Shown: one piece after another, positions 10,005 through 21,160 of the stretch | Position numbering within the stretch: the first letter of the stretch is position 1 | How the letters are laid out: each line of letters starts with the position of its first letter | NCBI RefSeq assembly: GCF_002994745.2 | Contig: NC_037090.1 | Location: 16,108,001 to 16,172,000 of the forward strand | Direction: 5' to 3' | Length of the DNA stretch: 64,000 bases | Source of the DNA: Rosa chinensis | Lineage: Eukaryota; Streptophyta; Magnoliopsida; Rosales; Rosaceae | Notes under the pieces: generated by a model | The model's input: only the letters and a program-made list of their open reading frames with translations | What the model was told of the DNA's origin: nothing | Database searches by the model: none | Made by a program: the position numbers and the translations under genes

Positions 10005-10221
10005 CGTGACGCAGATTGAGACCACGCCGAGGCCGTGACGCAGATCGAGACCACGCCGAGGCCGTGATGCAGATCGAGACCACACCGAGGCCGTGAAGCA
10101 GATCGAGACCACACCGAGGCCGTGATGCAGATCGAGACCACGCCGAGGCCGAGATGCAGATTGAGACCACGCCGAGGCCGAGACTCAGATCGAGACCACG
10201 CCGAGGCCATGACGCAGATCG
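10005..10221. repeat. 29-bp GC-rich minisatellite in hAT-2
   Basis: There are seven full and one partial unit of a 29-bp repeat, CGTGACGCAGATCGAGACCA plus CGCCGAGGC, with a few substitutions per unit. Because 29 is not a multiple of 3, successive units are read in all three frames. This explains the overlapping, similar-looking frames on both strands; none is a credible protein. Confidence 0.9.
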
Positions 10222-10536
10222 ACAATTACGCCGCCCAGACTGCTCTCTCTCTTCACTTCACCTGCGCGGCTGCACAGCTCCTCCTTTCTTCACTTCTGGA
10301 GTCTGAATCTTTCAGCTTAGAAAGAGGTAGAGTTTTCTATTTAATGATTACTTCTCACTTTCTTTATGCATATTTCAGTGGCAAGCTTCAGAAACTGTGA
10401 TCGTGTAAAGTTTATTTTCTTCATTGGAACAATATGCTCTCTTTTCATTTACTTTTAGATGAACTTATGTTACTAACATAGTGAGTAGGCAAAAACTGTG
10501 ATTGCAGGCTTCCTTCCGTCTCAATACTTTTAGATT

Positions 10537-10853
10537 GAAGCCCCGATTCTCAAGGTCGGTGAGTAGAAGGAGATCGGAAAGCAGGGCCTGATGAAGAAAC
10601 TTCTCAAGGAAGGTGAAAGCTGGGAAACCCCAAAAAGCGACGACGAGGTTGAAGGTGCGGTGCCGATTTCAACACTGCTTTTGAATTTGTGTTTTCTTGA
10701 ATTTGAGCTTTTCTGGAATCGTTTTTGGTTTGTTTTGGATTGGGATTGATTTCAATTGTGATTGAATTTCAGTACATTACACCGGGACTTCGCTGGATGG
10801 GACTGAGTTCGATTCGAGTCGTGATACACCATTCAGGTTCACTCTTGGTCAAG
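10537..10853 (+). pseudogene. Captured FKBP (ROF1/FKBP62-like) immunophilin fragment
   Basis: Exon a (10537-10654) reads EIGKQGLMKKLLKEGESW then ETPKSDDEVE. After a GT-AG intron (10655-10772), exon b (10773-10853) continues [16 protein letters not shown] then [15 protein letters not shown] donor follows. This is the start of the first FK506-binding (peptidyl-prolyl isomerase) domain of a large plant FKBP, with intron positions kept. There is an in-frame TAG just before KEIGKQ, and about two codons are missing after SSRD, so it is not functional. It was captured as genomic DNA by hAT-2. Confidence 0.82.
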
Positions 10854-11850
10854 GTGAGGGATCTCTGGCCTTTCACTTGTATTCTAATCACTAGATTAAG
10901 CTCTGAGCTGGATGCAAATTTTGTCTACTTAATGAGATTAGTGCTTTTCAATCGAAGTCTGTGGGAATTTTCAGAATTCATGATTGGTCTGATGGAATGT
11001 TATCATGAAGAAAAAAGCTTAAATTGCCGATTAAAAAATGTTTAGTACGTGTGCTTATATATTTCCGCAAATTTTTGTTAGTATAGAAAGCAATGAATAG
11101 CTGCTGGCTGACTTGGTAGAAGAATAGGATTTATAGAGGCAACCTCTGGAAGGTAGTGCATTGATAAATATAGATGGAACACAAGCCCTCAGAGCATAAA
11201 TGCATCAAGCTTTCTTTTTATTATTGAATTCAATTCGACTGTATGTCATATTTAGCTTTCTAAATCTCTCTATGATGGTTGTTGTAGGCAAAAGCAAAAC
11301 TGTGGAGTCCAATTGATGGATGGTAGCTGTTGAATTGCTCGATGGAGAACTGGAAAAAGGGCTGCTAAATTGTTGTATTTGAAATTTTGAATTAGGACTT
11401 TCTATTTCAATTGCATATTTGTATTTCAAACTTGGACAGTTGGACATTTGAACTTCATATTTAAATTGAGTCATTGTATTTCAAACTTTCAATTGCGGGT
11501 ATTGTAATTAACTTGTATTTGAATTTGGATTTTATGTATTTTGGATAGTTCAATTTGCAGCTTCAACATTGGATCTTGATATTGTGTTTTGATTCAAATC
11601 TGAACTGGTTGAAATGATGAAATGAATGAAATCTGGAACATAGCAAGGTAGATATATATCCTACTAAGCAAAAAATAAAGGTTCTGGGCCCGAAAGCCCG
11701 CAAGCCCGGCCCGAAGTTAAACGGGCAGGTCCCGGGCCTGTTCCTGTTTCTGTCAAAACGGGCCGGTTCCGGGCCTAGTGAAAAACGGGCCGGTTCCGGG
11801 CCCAGTGAAATTATAGTCAGACCCGGCCCGTGCCCAGCCCTACGTCAATG

Positions 11851-14800
11851 TGTTTGCTACGCCCATGAAGCACTGGATTCTTTGAAAGCTTAATGGTAGA
11901 ACTGTTGTCACACATCATAATGATACCTCCATCTTGAACATAATTCATTTTCTCCAAGATCCTTCTTACCCAGATTGCTTGACAAGCACAAGCTGCAGCA
12001 GCTACATATTCTGCCTCGGTGGTCGAAAGAGTAACTATAGGCTGCTTCTTCGACGACCATGACACAACACCTCCACTAAGCATAAACACATAACCTGACG
12101 TGCTCTTTCGATCCTCCAAGTCTCCGACATAATCACTATCAGTATAAGCAATGAGTTTATTGTTTCCCTCCTTCTTGTAAAATATGCCATAATTAACAGT
12201 TTCCTTCAAGTATCTCAACACCCTCTTAGCTGCTTGGAAATGTAACTCTGTTGGCTGTGACATGAACCTGCTAATTAGGCTAACAACAAACATCAAATCA
12301 GGCCTCGAAGCAGTAATGTACATGAGACTTCCAACAATTTGTTTGAAGTAGGTCTCATTAACTCTAACGCCACCTCCATCTCTGCCTAACTTGACTCCAG
12401 GAACAATTGGATTCATCACTCCATTACTATCCTCCATACCAAACCTCTTGAGAACTTCCAAGGCATAATGCCTTTGACAAACAAAGATCCCATCCTCCTT
12501 TTGTAAAACTTCCAAGCCAAGAAAGAACCTCATCCTTCCCATATCAGTCATTTCAAACTCTTTCATCATAGAGCTTTTAAAATCAACCATCATTGACTCA
12601 TCATCACTAGTGTAAATCAGGTCATCAACATATACACTTACTATTAAGATATTACCTCCATGACCAGCCTTGATGAACAATGTTTGCTCGCTGCTGCACC
12701 TTTGAAAACCCTCATTTGTGAAATAAGCTTCAATTCGACTAAACCAAGCACGAGGTGCTTGTTTTAACCCATACAATGCTTTCTGTAGCTTGTACACTTT
12801 GTCTTCACTACCTTTCTTCTCATAACCCAAAGGTTGCTCCACAAAAACATCCTCATTTAGATCACCATGAAGGAAGGCTGATTTGACGTCAAGCTGATAG
12901 ACTGTCCAACTCCTCTGGGCAGCCAATGCAAGTATCAACCTCACTGTATCCATCCTAGCCACCGGAGCATATACTTCTGTAAAGTCCACTCCTTGCTGCT
13001 GAGAGTAGCCCTTGGCAACTAGTCGTGCCTTGTGCTTATCCACTCCTCCAAACTCATTGTACTTTGTCTTATAAACCCACTTTACTCCTATCTTCTTTGC
13101 TCCTGCGGGTAGCTCGACTAGCTTCCATGTTTTGTTTCTCTCAATTGCTTCTATCTCAGCATCCATGGCCTTTCTCCACATCAAGCTTCCTACTGCCTCT
13201 TCGAAACAAACAGGATCATTAGACATCACTAGAGCCATGTTTGCCTCAAGTTCCAAATCAGAAAGTCCTTCTCCACTTGTGTAATCACTCATCCAAACTG
13301 GTGGTTGCCTATTCCTCTCTTCTCTAGCTTCAGGAGTTTCGAAACCTTGATTTGGTGAATTAGTCACATCCTCATTCACCTCTCCAGCACTTGAACCACT
13401 TCCTCTAGCATTTTCTATGTCTTCAGCTCCATTATCATCTTCACTACTTGGACTTTCATCTTCACTGCCATTGGTATCCTTCTGATCTTCTCCCCATTCC
13501 AGGTCCATCAACAACTGCTCCTCATAGCTTGCATCCCAGTCCCACTCTTTATCTTCTTCAAAGACCACGTCTCGACTAATCACTATCCTCTTTGTGATAG
13601 GATTGTAGAGTCTGTAAGCTTTAGACTCTTCGCTAACTCCAAGTAACACACAAGCAACACTCTTGTTTTCTAACTTGGTTCTCCTGGCATCAGGGACATG
13701 AGCATGAGCTATACACCCAAAAACTCTGAAAAATTCCACCGAGGGTTTCTCACCACTCCAAGCCTCTTGTGGAGTCACATCCTTGACTGACACGGTAGGG
13801 CATCGATTCAGCACAAACACAGTCCAGTTGACTGCCTCAGGCCAAAACGTTTTTGACATTTTCTTCTCTGAAAGCATAGATCGAACCATGTTTAGAACCG
13901 TCCTGTTCTTCCTTTCTGCAACTCCGTTTTGTTGCGGAGTGTAGGCGGTGGTCAATTGCCTCTTAATCCCATTCTGCTTGCAATATTCAGTGAACTCATT
14001 TGAATTAAATTCCCCACCTCTGTCAGTACGAAGACACTTGATGAACAAACCTGTTTCTTTCTCCACAAGTCTTTTAAAGCACACAAAATAATTGAAAGCC
14101 TTCGACTTCTCCACCAGAAAATACACCCAAGATCTTCTACTATAATCATCAATGAGACACAAAATGTACCTCTTGTTGCCATTTGATTCTGGAGTGATTG
14201 GTCCACATAAGTCTGCGTGGATGAGTTGCATTTTTTGAGTTGCTCTCCATGCACTCTTTCTTGGAAAGGGGTCTCGGTGCTGCTTCCCAACAAGGCAATC
14301 TTCACACTCTACTTTGGAAGCATCAAACTTAGGCAAACCATACACCATGCCCTTATCTTGTAGTGTCTTTAATCCCTTGTAACTGAGGTGTCCATACCTG
14401 CTATGCCAAAGATGAGGCAAGTCTTGTGATGTTGTGTGAAAGCAGCTTGTCTTCTTTGTTATTGCATTGGCAAAGAGTATGAACATTCGATTGGCCGACA
14501 TCGAGGTTTGAATGATCAATCCTTTGTCTGGATGATATATTTTGCATTTCCCTCCCTGCATTAGGACTGCGAGACCTCTTTCTTGTAACTGCCCCACACT
14601 GAGAAGATTATTCTTCAACTCCGGAACATAGTATACTTCTGCTACAATGTGATGGACTCCATTAACATGTAGCTTCACACTTCCTCTTCCTATCACGTTC
14701 ATTTTGGAGTTGTTTCCAAGCTTTACTGAATGCCTGAAACCAACATCCAGTTCATGAAACATCTTCTTGTCACCACACATGTGATTTGAGCATCCGGAAT

Positions 14801-15776
14801 CAATAAACCATGCATCTTTTCTATTGACACCATGCTCTTCCACATATGCCATCAATGTCAGTTCTTCATGTTCATTCAACTCTACATAAGTCCCTTCGGT
14901 GTTTTTCCCACATAACTCCACGTGAGACATGAGCAACATAGCCTCCTCCTCTTCCATTTCTGCATAATTAGCCTCCTTTTCCAAACCTGGACATTCATAT
15001 TGGAAGTGTCCGAGTTTGTGACACCTGTAGCATTCAATGGTGGCTCGATTGAATGTCTGACGTCTTCTCCCTCTGCCTCTGCCTCTCATTGTGCTTCTTC
15101 CACGTCCTCTTCCTCCTATTCTCTCCTCGTAGGACACCTTGAGAGCCTGATCTTCACCATGCTGTCTGTGGAGCTTTTGCTCATGGACTATTAGAGAACT
15201 CTGTAGCTCATCAATGGACATTGCATCAAGATCCTTAGACTCTTCAATAGAGCAGACTATGTAATTAAATCTGTCTGTTAAAGACCTAAGGATTTTCTCT
15301 ATGATAGTCACATCTTTCATTACTTCACCATAGATACGCATTTTATTTGCCACAGACATAACCCTAGAAAAATAATTGGTAACAGTTTCACCTGATTTCA
15401 TTTCTAGGGTTTCAAAGTCCCTTCGCAAGGCTTGGAGAACTGATTTCTTCACTCTTTCATTTCCAGCATACTTTTTCTTCATCGAGTCCCAAATGTCTTT
15501 TGATGTATCCTTCTTCAGAATGGTTTCCAGGATTGTCCTATCGATTGCCTGGAACAAGTAGTTCTTCACTTTGAGATCCTTTAGCTTCATCTCGTCAAGC
15601 CTTTTCTGAGCAGTCTCTGACATGTTCGAACTGGACGTCAGCTCCTCGAAGCCAACTTCAACCAAGCTCCAGTATTCCTTTGACCTAAGGAAATTCTCCA
15701 TGAGCATACTCCAGTGGTCGTAGTGACCATCAAATCGAGGAATTTGTGGTTGCACAAAACTCCCCTCACTCGTCAT
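11851..15776 (-). CDS. copia-1 gag-pol polyprotein (main part)
   Basis: The frame is open for more than 1300 codons. I place the start at the ATG at 15776 (MTSEGSFVQPQ); upstream codons derive from the primer-binding region. In order: UBN2-type gag, Arg/Gly-rich stretch and CCHC knuckle (CYRCHKLGHFQYEC, near 15030), protease WFIDSG (near 14800), integrase HHCC region (HSRYGH...CEDC) and catalytic core (HADLCGP, ERKNRT), reverse transcriptase with YVDDL (near 12630), and RNase H (TDSDYVGD). It is cut at HID by hAT-2. Apart from that cut I see no frameshift or stop, unlike every other retroelement in the window. Confidence 0.93.
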
Positions 15777-15837
15777 CTCTCCTGTTTTGAAAGTCACTCT
15801 AAGCTGCGGCTTATCTCTCTTTCTCAGGCCCAGTGGG

Positions 15838-15850
15838 GGCTCTGATACCA
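15838..15850 (-). promoter_or_regulatory. copia-1 primer-binding site
   Basis: TGGTATCAGAGCC on the minus strand, complementary to the 3' end of plant initiator Met-tRNA, a few bases after the LTR end ...CGAACA. Confidence 0.9.
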
Positions 15851-15853
15851 AAT

Positions 15854-16155
15854 TGTTCGGTTTTGTTAATCAATTCGAGGAATGAACTGAGAACGAAGCT
15901 AACAATATAGGAATGACTTAATAATTCAAAGCAAGGAACATGGCTTTATAGCCTTTACGACTTTAACAGAAAGAGACAATTCTAACAAGGAAACCTATAT
16001 AACAAAAGATAAAGAAATGAGCACTACAGTAGCACATGAGGGGACAACCCGTGCACTACATCAAAAGGAGACAGCTCGTGCTCTCACCCAAGTACAAAAG
16101 ACAAAGCATGCTAATGTCCGTCCTCCAAGACAAGTCTTGTCTGCATGTTCTATCA
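15854..16155 (-). repeat. Complete 5' LTR of copia-1
   Basis: 302 bp. On the minus strand it begins TGATAGAACA and ends CGAACA, so it has the TG...CA termini of an LTR. Its outer 130 bp are identical to the remnant LTR at 9204-9333. Confidence 0.9.
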
Positions 16156-16529
16156 GAAGTTGCACCAATCAAGGAGGATAAACTCCTTGGAAACAGGTTG
16201 GACCAGTTGGGGTTCGGATCTCGGAGCAACGACGTGGTGGCGTTGGAAGAGAAGCACCGGCAGAGGCGATGGAGCCGGTGAGGGGACGGAGGCAGTAGTT
16301 CAATAAGGGAGAGACAGCAGCCATGGAAAGAGAGCGCTAGGGTTTCAGAGAAGAGCGAGAGAGAATGAGCTCAGGTCGGGGACGCGAAGGAGGCAGTCAG
16401 AGACTTAGAGTGAGAGTTTTTAGATAAAATTACTAAATGTTGGGGGGGAATTAAAATTTTAGACCCCGCGTTTCTCAAACTTTTAAACTTAGTCCCTCCG
16501 CGTTTTTGTAAATTTTTCGTACAAAACTT
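16156..16529. other. CACTA internal region, right side
   Basis: Purine-rich leader-like sequence (GGGAGAGACAGCAGCCATGG and similar) followed by an AT-rich stretch. No protein match. The right subterminal repeats begin at about 16530. Confidence 0.4.
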
Positions 16530-16676
16530 TTCTCATCGGTTTCTTTGGTGATTGATGTCCATAATAACAATAGAAATCGGTTTCTTCACAAACTGATGTT
16601 AACATGATTTTTAACATCAGGTGCAATTCTGACCGATTTAATAGTGGTGATGTCTAATGACATTATTCTAGTAGTG

Positions 16677-19283
16677 GGTGCTCGAAGAGAGGATTGGTCT
16701 CATCATATGGATTAATTCTAATACTATCATCCGCAATGTCATCAAGACGCATTGATTTCCTTGGAGCCTTTCTTTTACCTATACAAAAAGGTGATAGACA
16801 ATTAAAGATAAGAGTTGAGAAATTATTTGAATACTATGTTATAGTGTTATACAATTATTTAAACATGGTTACTTACTTGAACATGCTCCTTCACTAGATT
16901 TCCTTTTGTATAAAACAATAGGCTCATCAAGAGAAGGAGTAGGCTCTCTATCAATTAGGGTACTTTGATATGTACCAATTGGCACATTTCTTACCGCCTC
17001 ATCATTCAATGTTAGATCTTCCACATTGTCCTCAAGCCAATATGGATCGGCGGGAAGAACCGGATCCTCTATCTCTGTTATCCATTCATCATCAGATTCA
17101 ATTTCTTCCACTACAATAGGATCGGTCATTGTAGCATTCATTTTCAAAGTCCTATCTTTTAGAGTAATATTATATTTCACATAGACTAAAGCATGCATCC
17201 TCTTGTGTTCAAGTCTATTCCTCTTTTTAGTATGAATCTACAATCAACATTCAACACACAAATGCGACAATTAATTCAATAGACTAGCAATTATTAACAA
17301 TTAACAATTCAACTTAAAAATGATAAAAAGAACTTACAATTTCAAAAGTACTTCAATTCCTCTCACACCCCAATGCGCTACAAGTAAGGGAAAGGACCCA
17401 AGTAGTAAAATTCATCAACTCTGGTGTTTGTGTCCCATATTTTTCCCACCAAAACACTAAGAGCATAAAATGAATATAAATTAATAAATCAAAATCATAT
17501 AGACATTTGGTAAAATTGCATTTAAAAGTAGTAAGTTAAGCAAATAACAACTAACCGGGTGATCGGATTTTTCTAGTAGATTCGGCCATCGCACTTCCAA
17601 ACTTACCAAGCTTTCGCTCATATAAGTCCAATTGTATTTCCGCTGCGACACGCGCCTCACCAACTAACATCCTATCCATGCACTCTTCCAAACCCTTCTT
17701 CACATGCTCGGTATTTTTAAAGTTGTTTTCATATCGGAATTGAGGGTTCAAGTAATAACTGGCCGCATGCAATGGTTGATGAAGTTGTGGACTCCACCTA
17801 TTATCTATTCTCCTCCAAATCGGTTCATACTTTTGTTCCACATTTCCAAGATTATTTGCAATCTTATCTTTTGCGGCATCCATCAACTCATAGATAAATC
17901 TCATGGCGGGTCTCACTTCCGAATCAACCTCTCTTAAGACACAAACAAGAGGCAAGACACTCTTTATGCAATAAGCAACATGGTTCCAAAAATGTGTGTC
18001 ACGAAGGATCCACTTCCTCACCTCATAAGAATCCTTATGTTTTGTACATCCACATTCATACCAATCTTTTGATGAAAACATACTAATAAGAGCCTCCTTT
18101 TGCTTATATAAACTTTGAAGAGAGAGAAAAGATGTGGCAAACCTTGTAACCGCCGGCCGAATAATCTCCTTGTTGCCGGTGAATTTCCTCATAATGGAAA
18201 GAACTTGTGTGTGCCCATAAATGAATTTCACAATTTACTTAGCTCTTTGAATGGTAGTTTCAAAGACTTTCATCTTGCTAATATCTTCTTACATCAAGTC
18301 AATGCAATGAGCCTCACACGGAGTCCACCACAATTTGCTTATATGCTTCATTAGTTCCTTTCCCGCCCACTTATAATTGGAAGCATTGTCCGTAACAATT
18401 TGGACAACATTCTCCTCCCCTACCTCCTCCACAATATTATCCAAGTAATTTAGCATCAACTCTCCATTTTTGATTGTATCTGATGCATCAGCCGATTTCA
18501 ATAACCATGTACCTTTAGGGCTATTTACTAAAAAAATTAGTATAACCCTACTCTTGCCATCCGTCTAACCATCCGACATAATAGTGCATCCATAGTGGCT
18601 CCAATCTTTTTTGTGTGCTACCATCAACTTTTGAACATCTTCAACTTCTTCCTTCAAAATCCAAGTCCTTAACTCATGACTTGATGGAGGTTGAAAACCG
18701 GGACCATATTTGGCAACCATCTCCAATGCGGCAAAATAATAAGGATTATTTGCCACATTGAAAGGCAATGCACTAGTATAAAATAAGCGCCCAATTGCTC
18801 TACACACATCATGTCTTTCTTCTTTCTTGTATGAGGTATTCAATGTAACTTGACGAGCTTTTGAGGATACAAACTTGTCCATCGGTCCTCTAGCCTTCGG
18901 TTGACCCGTAGAACCACCACCAAGTGGAGTTTGAGCACTATCACTCTCACTTGCAGCCACATTTGTCACCTCATGATCATCTACATCATCTTCTTCTAGA
19001 CTTTCCAATCCCCCTATCTCCCGACGCACCGCAATCCTTGCTCGTTTCTCTTCATCATTTCTTTTAAGCGCTATAGTGCACCAATCTGTCACATTTGGTA
19101 GAACTTTGTTACAATGTTTGATTCCCTTATGAGTGCCAACTAAATGCTGCTGAACCTGAAGATGCCACCAGTATTTCTTTGATCACAAAATGCACACAAA
19201 AAGTACTTCAACTCTCCTGTAATTGGTTTAGTCCATCGCCAAGCATGATCTTTCTTTGTTGTCCCACTAGTACTAGAACTCAT
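16677..19283 (-). pseudogene. hAT-1 transposase, degenerate
   Basis: Read on the minus strand from the ATG at 19283. A BED zinc finger comes first (HAWRWTKPITGELKYFLCAFC, GGIFR), and a frameshift inside it separates the cysteines from the HLVGTHKG part. Then come a Ser-rich linker, a DUF659 region in which the usual DGWTD has become DG-stop-TD (near 18567), VQIVTDNASNYKWAG and CEAHCIDL. A long segment follows at 18231-17551 (RPAVTRFATSFLSL, WNHVAYCI, HAASYYLNPQF), then the dimerisation motif (WWEKYGTQTPEL, VLSLTCSALGCERN). Last is an acidic tail interrupted by the CACTA element. Several stops and frameshifts mean no active protein. Confidence 0.88.
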
Positions 19284-20399
19284 TGTGCCTACACAATTTC
19301 AAGGAGAGAATATTACAAAGGAATCAAAGGTATTGTTCATTCATAGTCACAAACTGGGCAGTCGTGATCATCAGCTGCTTTCCTAATTGGTTTAACAATA
19401 CTGGGGAACAAAATTACAAGCAAGACAAGCAGAGGCTTCAGCAAAGGCAGGATATTCATCTTAACTTGTTTACTCTCTTAGCAAAAATTCAGCCTATTAA
19501 ACCTTTGAAATTGAATGTTCAATTATAAACATCAAAGCATCCAGGTTGTGGATCGGGTTCTACTAAGGGATGCCATTTATCAAATAACCATGTGTGAAGT
19601 CATGAAACAAGCTATGTTCACATCCATGATACACCATCCTTCCAACTACCAAGCAGATCAACAGTTCAACACACACAATTCACACGAACAAACTAGGATA
19701 TGTAAATCAAATCAAGGTTTGTTGATTGAAGGTTTGTTGATGTAAATCAAACTAGGATATGTAATTAAAGAACAATACGAACTCTTAAAAGAACAAAAAA
19801 CCTTCAATCAAGCAAAAAAACTAAAGCTAATCCAGGTTGATTACTCACCTACAGTATGAACAATCAAGCAAAAACACTAAAGCTAATTCAGTAATCAAAT
19901 TAAAGAACAATACGAACTCTTAAAAGACAACAAACCTTCAATCGCACAGACGCAGAATTGGCCGATCCGAATTCGACACTAAACTCGCCAATCAGATTCT
20001 ATAACCGGAGCTCCAATTCGCCAATCAGATCATACCTCCTTCTTGTTCCAGTTCTTCAAAAAACATATGGGCTCTTCATGATTTTATCTTCAAGTAAGAG
20101 ATTGGGACTGGGATTGGGTGCTCTTGACAGTGAAGAGTCGGGGTCTCGAGGAGGAGGCTGTTGAGGGATTTGGGGCTTCGCTCGGGTATAATACACGAAC
20201 TAAATGAAAAACCCTCTCAAAACACCAAAACGACGTCGTTTTGGTGTCATAAAAAAAAATTTCCAGGCGTATGCTTAGCACACCTTAAGGCACGCTTTCT
20301 CCGCCTCTGTGCCTCATCTGCAAAACAGACTCAGTTTTCTTCACGCCTCACGCCTTTTGAGCTTGAAGGCGCGCCTGACGCGCGCTTTTTAAAACATTG
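19284..20399. other. hAT-1 subterminal region
   Basis: Non-coding sequence between the transposase start and the right terminus of hAT-1. It contains a local direct repeat (TTAAAGAACAATACGAACTC at about 19763 and 19898, and AATCAAGCAAAAA at about 19806 and 19861). Close to the terminus it has many GGCGTGAGGCG-type motifs, mirroring the left end. Confidence 0.6.
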
Positions 20400-21160
20400 C
20401 TCTGAATGACCTCGTTCAACTCTTTGGGTGAAACATCAAGCCCCTCCAGCCACTTGTCACTTACAGGAAGTTTCATTTTCAGAATCGAAGCACTGACAAT
20501 GATAAACCAGCCGCAATATATTGTGGCTTGTACTGCAAGCACAACGATGTAGTAAGCACCTCATCCACAAGACACCATGCCACTTTAGTAAGCTCAGGGA
20601 GCCTAAACCCAGTGAATTTCTCCTTACTCAATCTCTTGAGAGCAGCAACAAGAGTCTTATTGTATGGTAGCTGAACGTCGAGATCAAAATCAATTGTTCT
20701 CAGCACAAGTCTCTCCGCAGCTATGATCAATTCCTTCTTTTGCTCTCTGAAAACACGCCCTTGTTCTCTACAGAACTCATCTCTTTCTCTCATATCATGA
20801 AGACTGATAGTGGAGTGCACCATCTGGTTGATGATCTGATCCTGGATCTGGTTACCAAATGCCACACTAACAATGTCGCTCAGAGGGCGCGGTGACTCAT
20901 TCACTTTTCCGGTGAGAAAATGCAGGCAGTAGCAACGGTGTGCCGGTCATTCTTGGCGTGGGATTGACGCGCGTAGAAGCGGTGGCAGAACATGATGGCC
21001 TTGACTATGGTGAGGTGAGGAAGTCTGAGCTTGGAGCCGAGCTGGTGGAGATAGGAGCAGTATTGAGAGCACAATTTGACTCTTTACTCAAAGAGATGCC
21101 ATCTCTCAGCGACGGAAAGTGGACTTCCATCTCCTGTCTCGAGAAACACCACTGATTCAT
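20400..21160 (-). pseudogene. Cyclin-T-like pseudogene, main part
   Basis: From the ATG at 21160 the minus strand reads MNQWCFSRQEME, then in a shifted frame [35 protein letters not shown] and [12 protein letters not shown]. After another shift it reads NESPRPLSDIV, ELIIAAERLVLRTIDFDLDV, LPYNKTLVAALKRL and TSLCLQYKPQYIAAG. After a third shift it gives LKMKLPVSDKWLEGLDVSP. The two cyclin folds are in the order and spacing of plant T-type cyclins (P-TEFb partner of CDK9/CDKC). No introns are seen, so it may be a retrocopy. At least three frameshifts plus the hAT insertion make it dead. Confidence 0.82.

Larger units (their letters stand above)
9542..11842. mobile_element. hAT element 2 (non-autonomous) inside copia-1
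   Basis: It starts TAGGGCTGGGCA and ends with the exact inverse TGCCCAGCCCTA. The 8-bp target duplication CGTCAATG is perfect at 9534-9541 and 11843-11850. Both subterminal regions are packed with CCCGGCCCGA / GGGCCGGG motifs. At 2301 bp with no transposase, it must have been moved by a partner element. Its cargo is a GC-rich 29-bp minisatellite and an FKBP gene fragment. Confidence 0.93.
9204..16155 (-). mobile_element. Ty1/copia LTR retrotransposon (copia-1), split by hAT-2
   Basis: It lies on the minus strand. The 5' LTR is 15854-16155 (302 bp). The primer-binding site TGGTATCAGAGCC, complementary to initiator Met-tRNA, follows at about 15838-15850. The polypurine tract GGGAGGGGAA (9334-9343 complement) abuts the 3' LTR remnant 9204-9333. 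The 130 bases shared by the two LTRs are identical, so insertion was recent. The 3' LTR lacks its outer 172 bases, so no target duplication can be read there. The order gag-protease-integrase-RT-RNase H is that of copia elements. Confidence 0.93.
4743..16676. mobile_element. CACTA (EnSpm) transposon, non-autonomous, carrying gene fragments
   Basis: The termini are CACTACTAGAAT at 4743 and its inverse ATTCTAGTAGTG ending at 16676. The 3-bp target duplication GGT is at 4740-4742 and 16677-16679. Subterminal repeats built on ACATCGGTT/AACCGATGT lie inside both ends, as is typical for CACTA elements. No TNPD-type transposase is seen in the 4.98 kb that remain once the copia element and its nested hAT are removed. 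Instead there are host gene fragments (CDPK, LHT) on the minus strand. It sits in the transposase frame of hAT-1. Confidence 0.93.
4337..20399 (-). mobile_element. hAT element 1 (outer shell of nest 1)
   Basis: The ends are CAATGTTTTAAAAGGC at 4337 and the inverted CAATGTTTTAAAAAGC ending at 20399, so the terminal inverted repeat is about 13-16 bp. The 8-bp target duplication CTCTGAAT is perfect at 4329-4336 and 20400-20407, as hAT elements make. Subterminal DNA on both sides is rich in GCGTGAGGCG/GGCGTAAGGCG motifs. It encodes a degenerate BED/DUF659/dimerisation transposase on the minus strand. Excluding the nested CACTA element it is about 4.1 kb. It interrupts the cyclin-T copy. Confidence 0.93.

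Noticed and set aside
9856..10225. Several overlapping Arg/Ser-rich frames on both strands
   Set aside because: Produced by a 29-bp tandem repeat that opens all frames; no conserved domain.
13952..14305. Separate minus-strand frame overlapping copia-1
   Set aside because: Out-of-frame shadow of the integrase region of the polyprotein.
16036..16281. Plus-strand frame shared with 9214-9411
   Set aside because: It is LTR sequence of copia-1 read antisense; similarity reflects the two LTRs, not a gene family.
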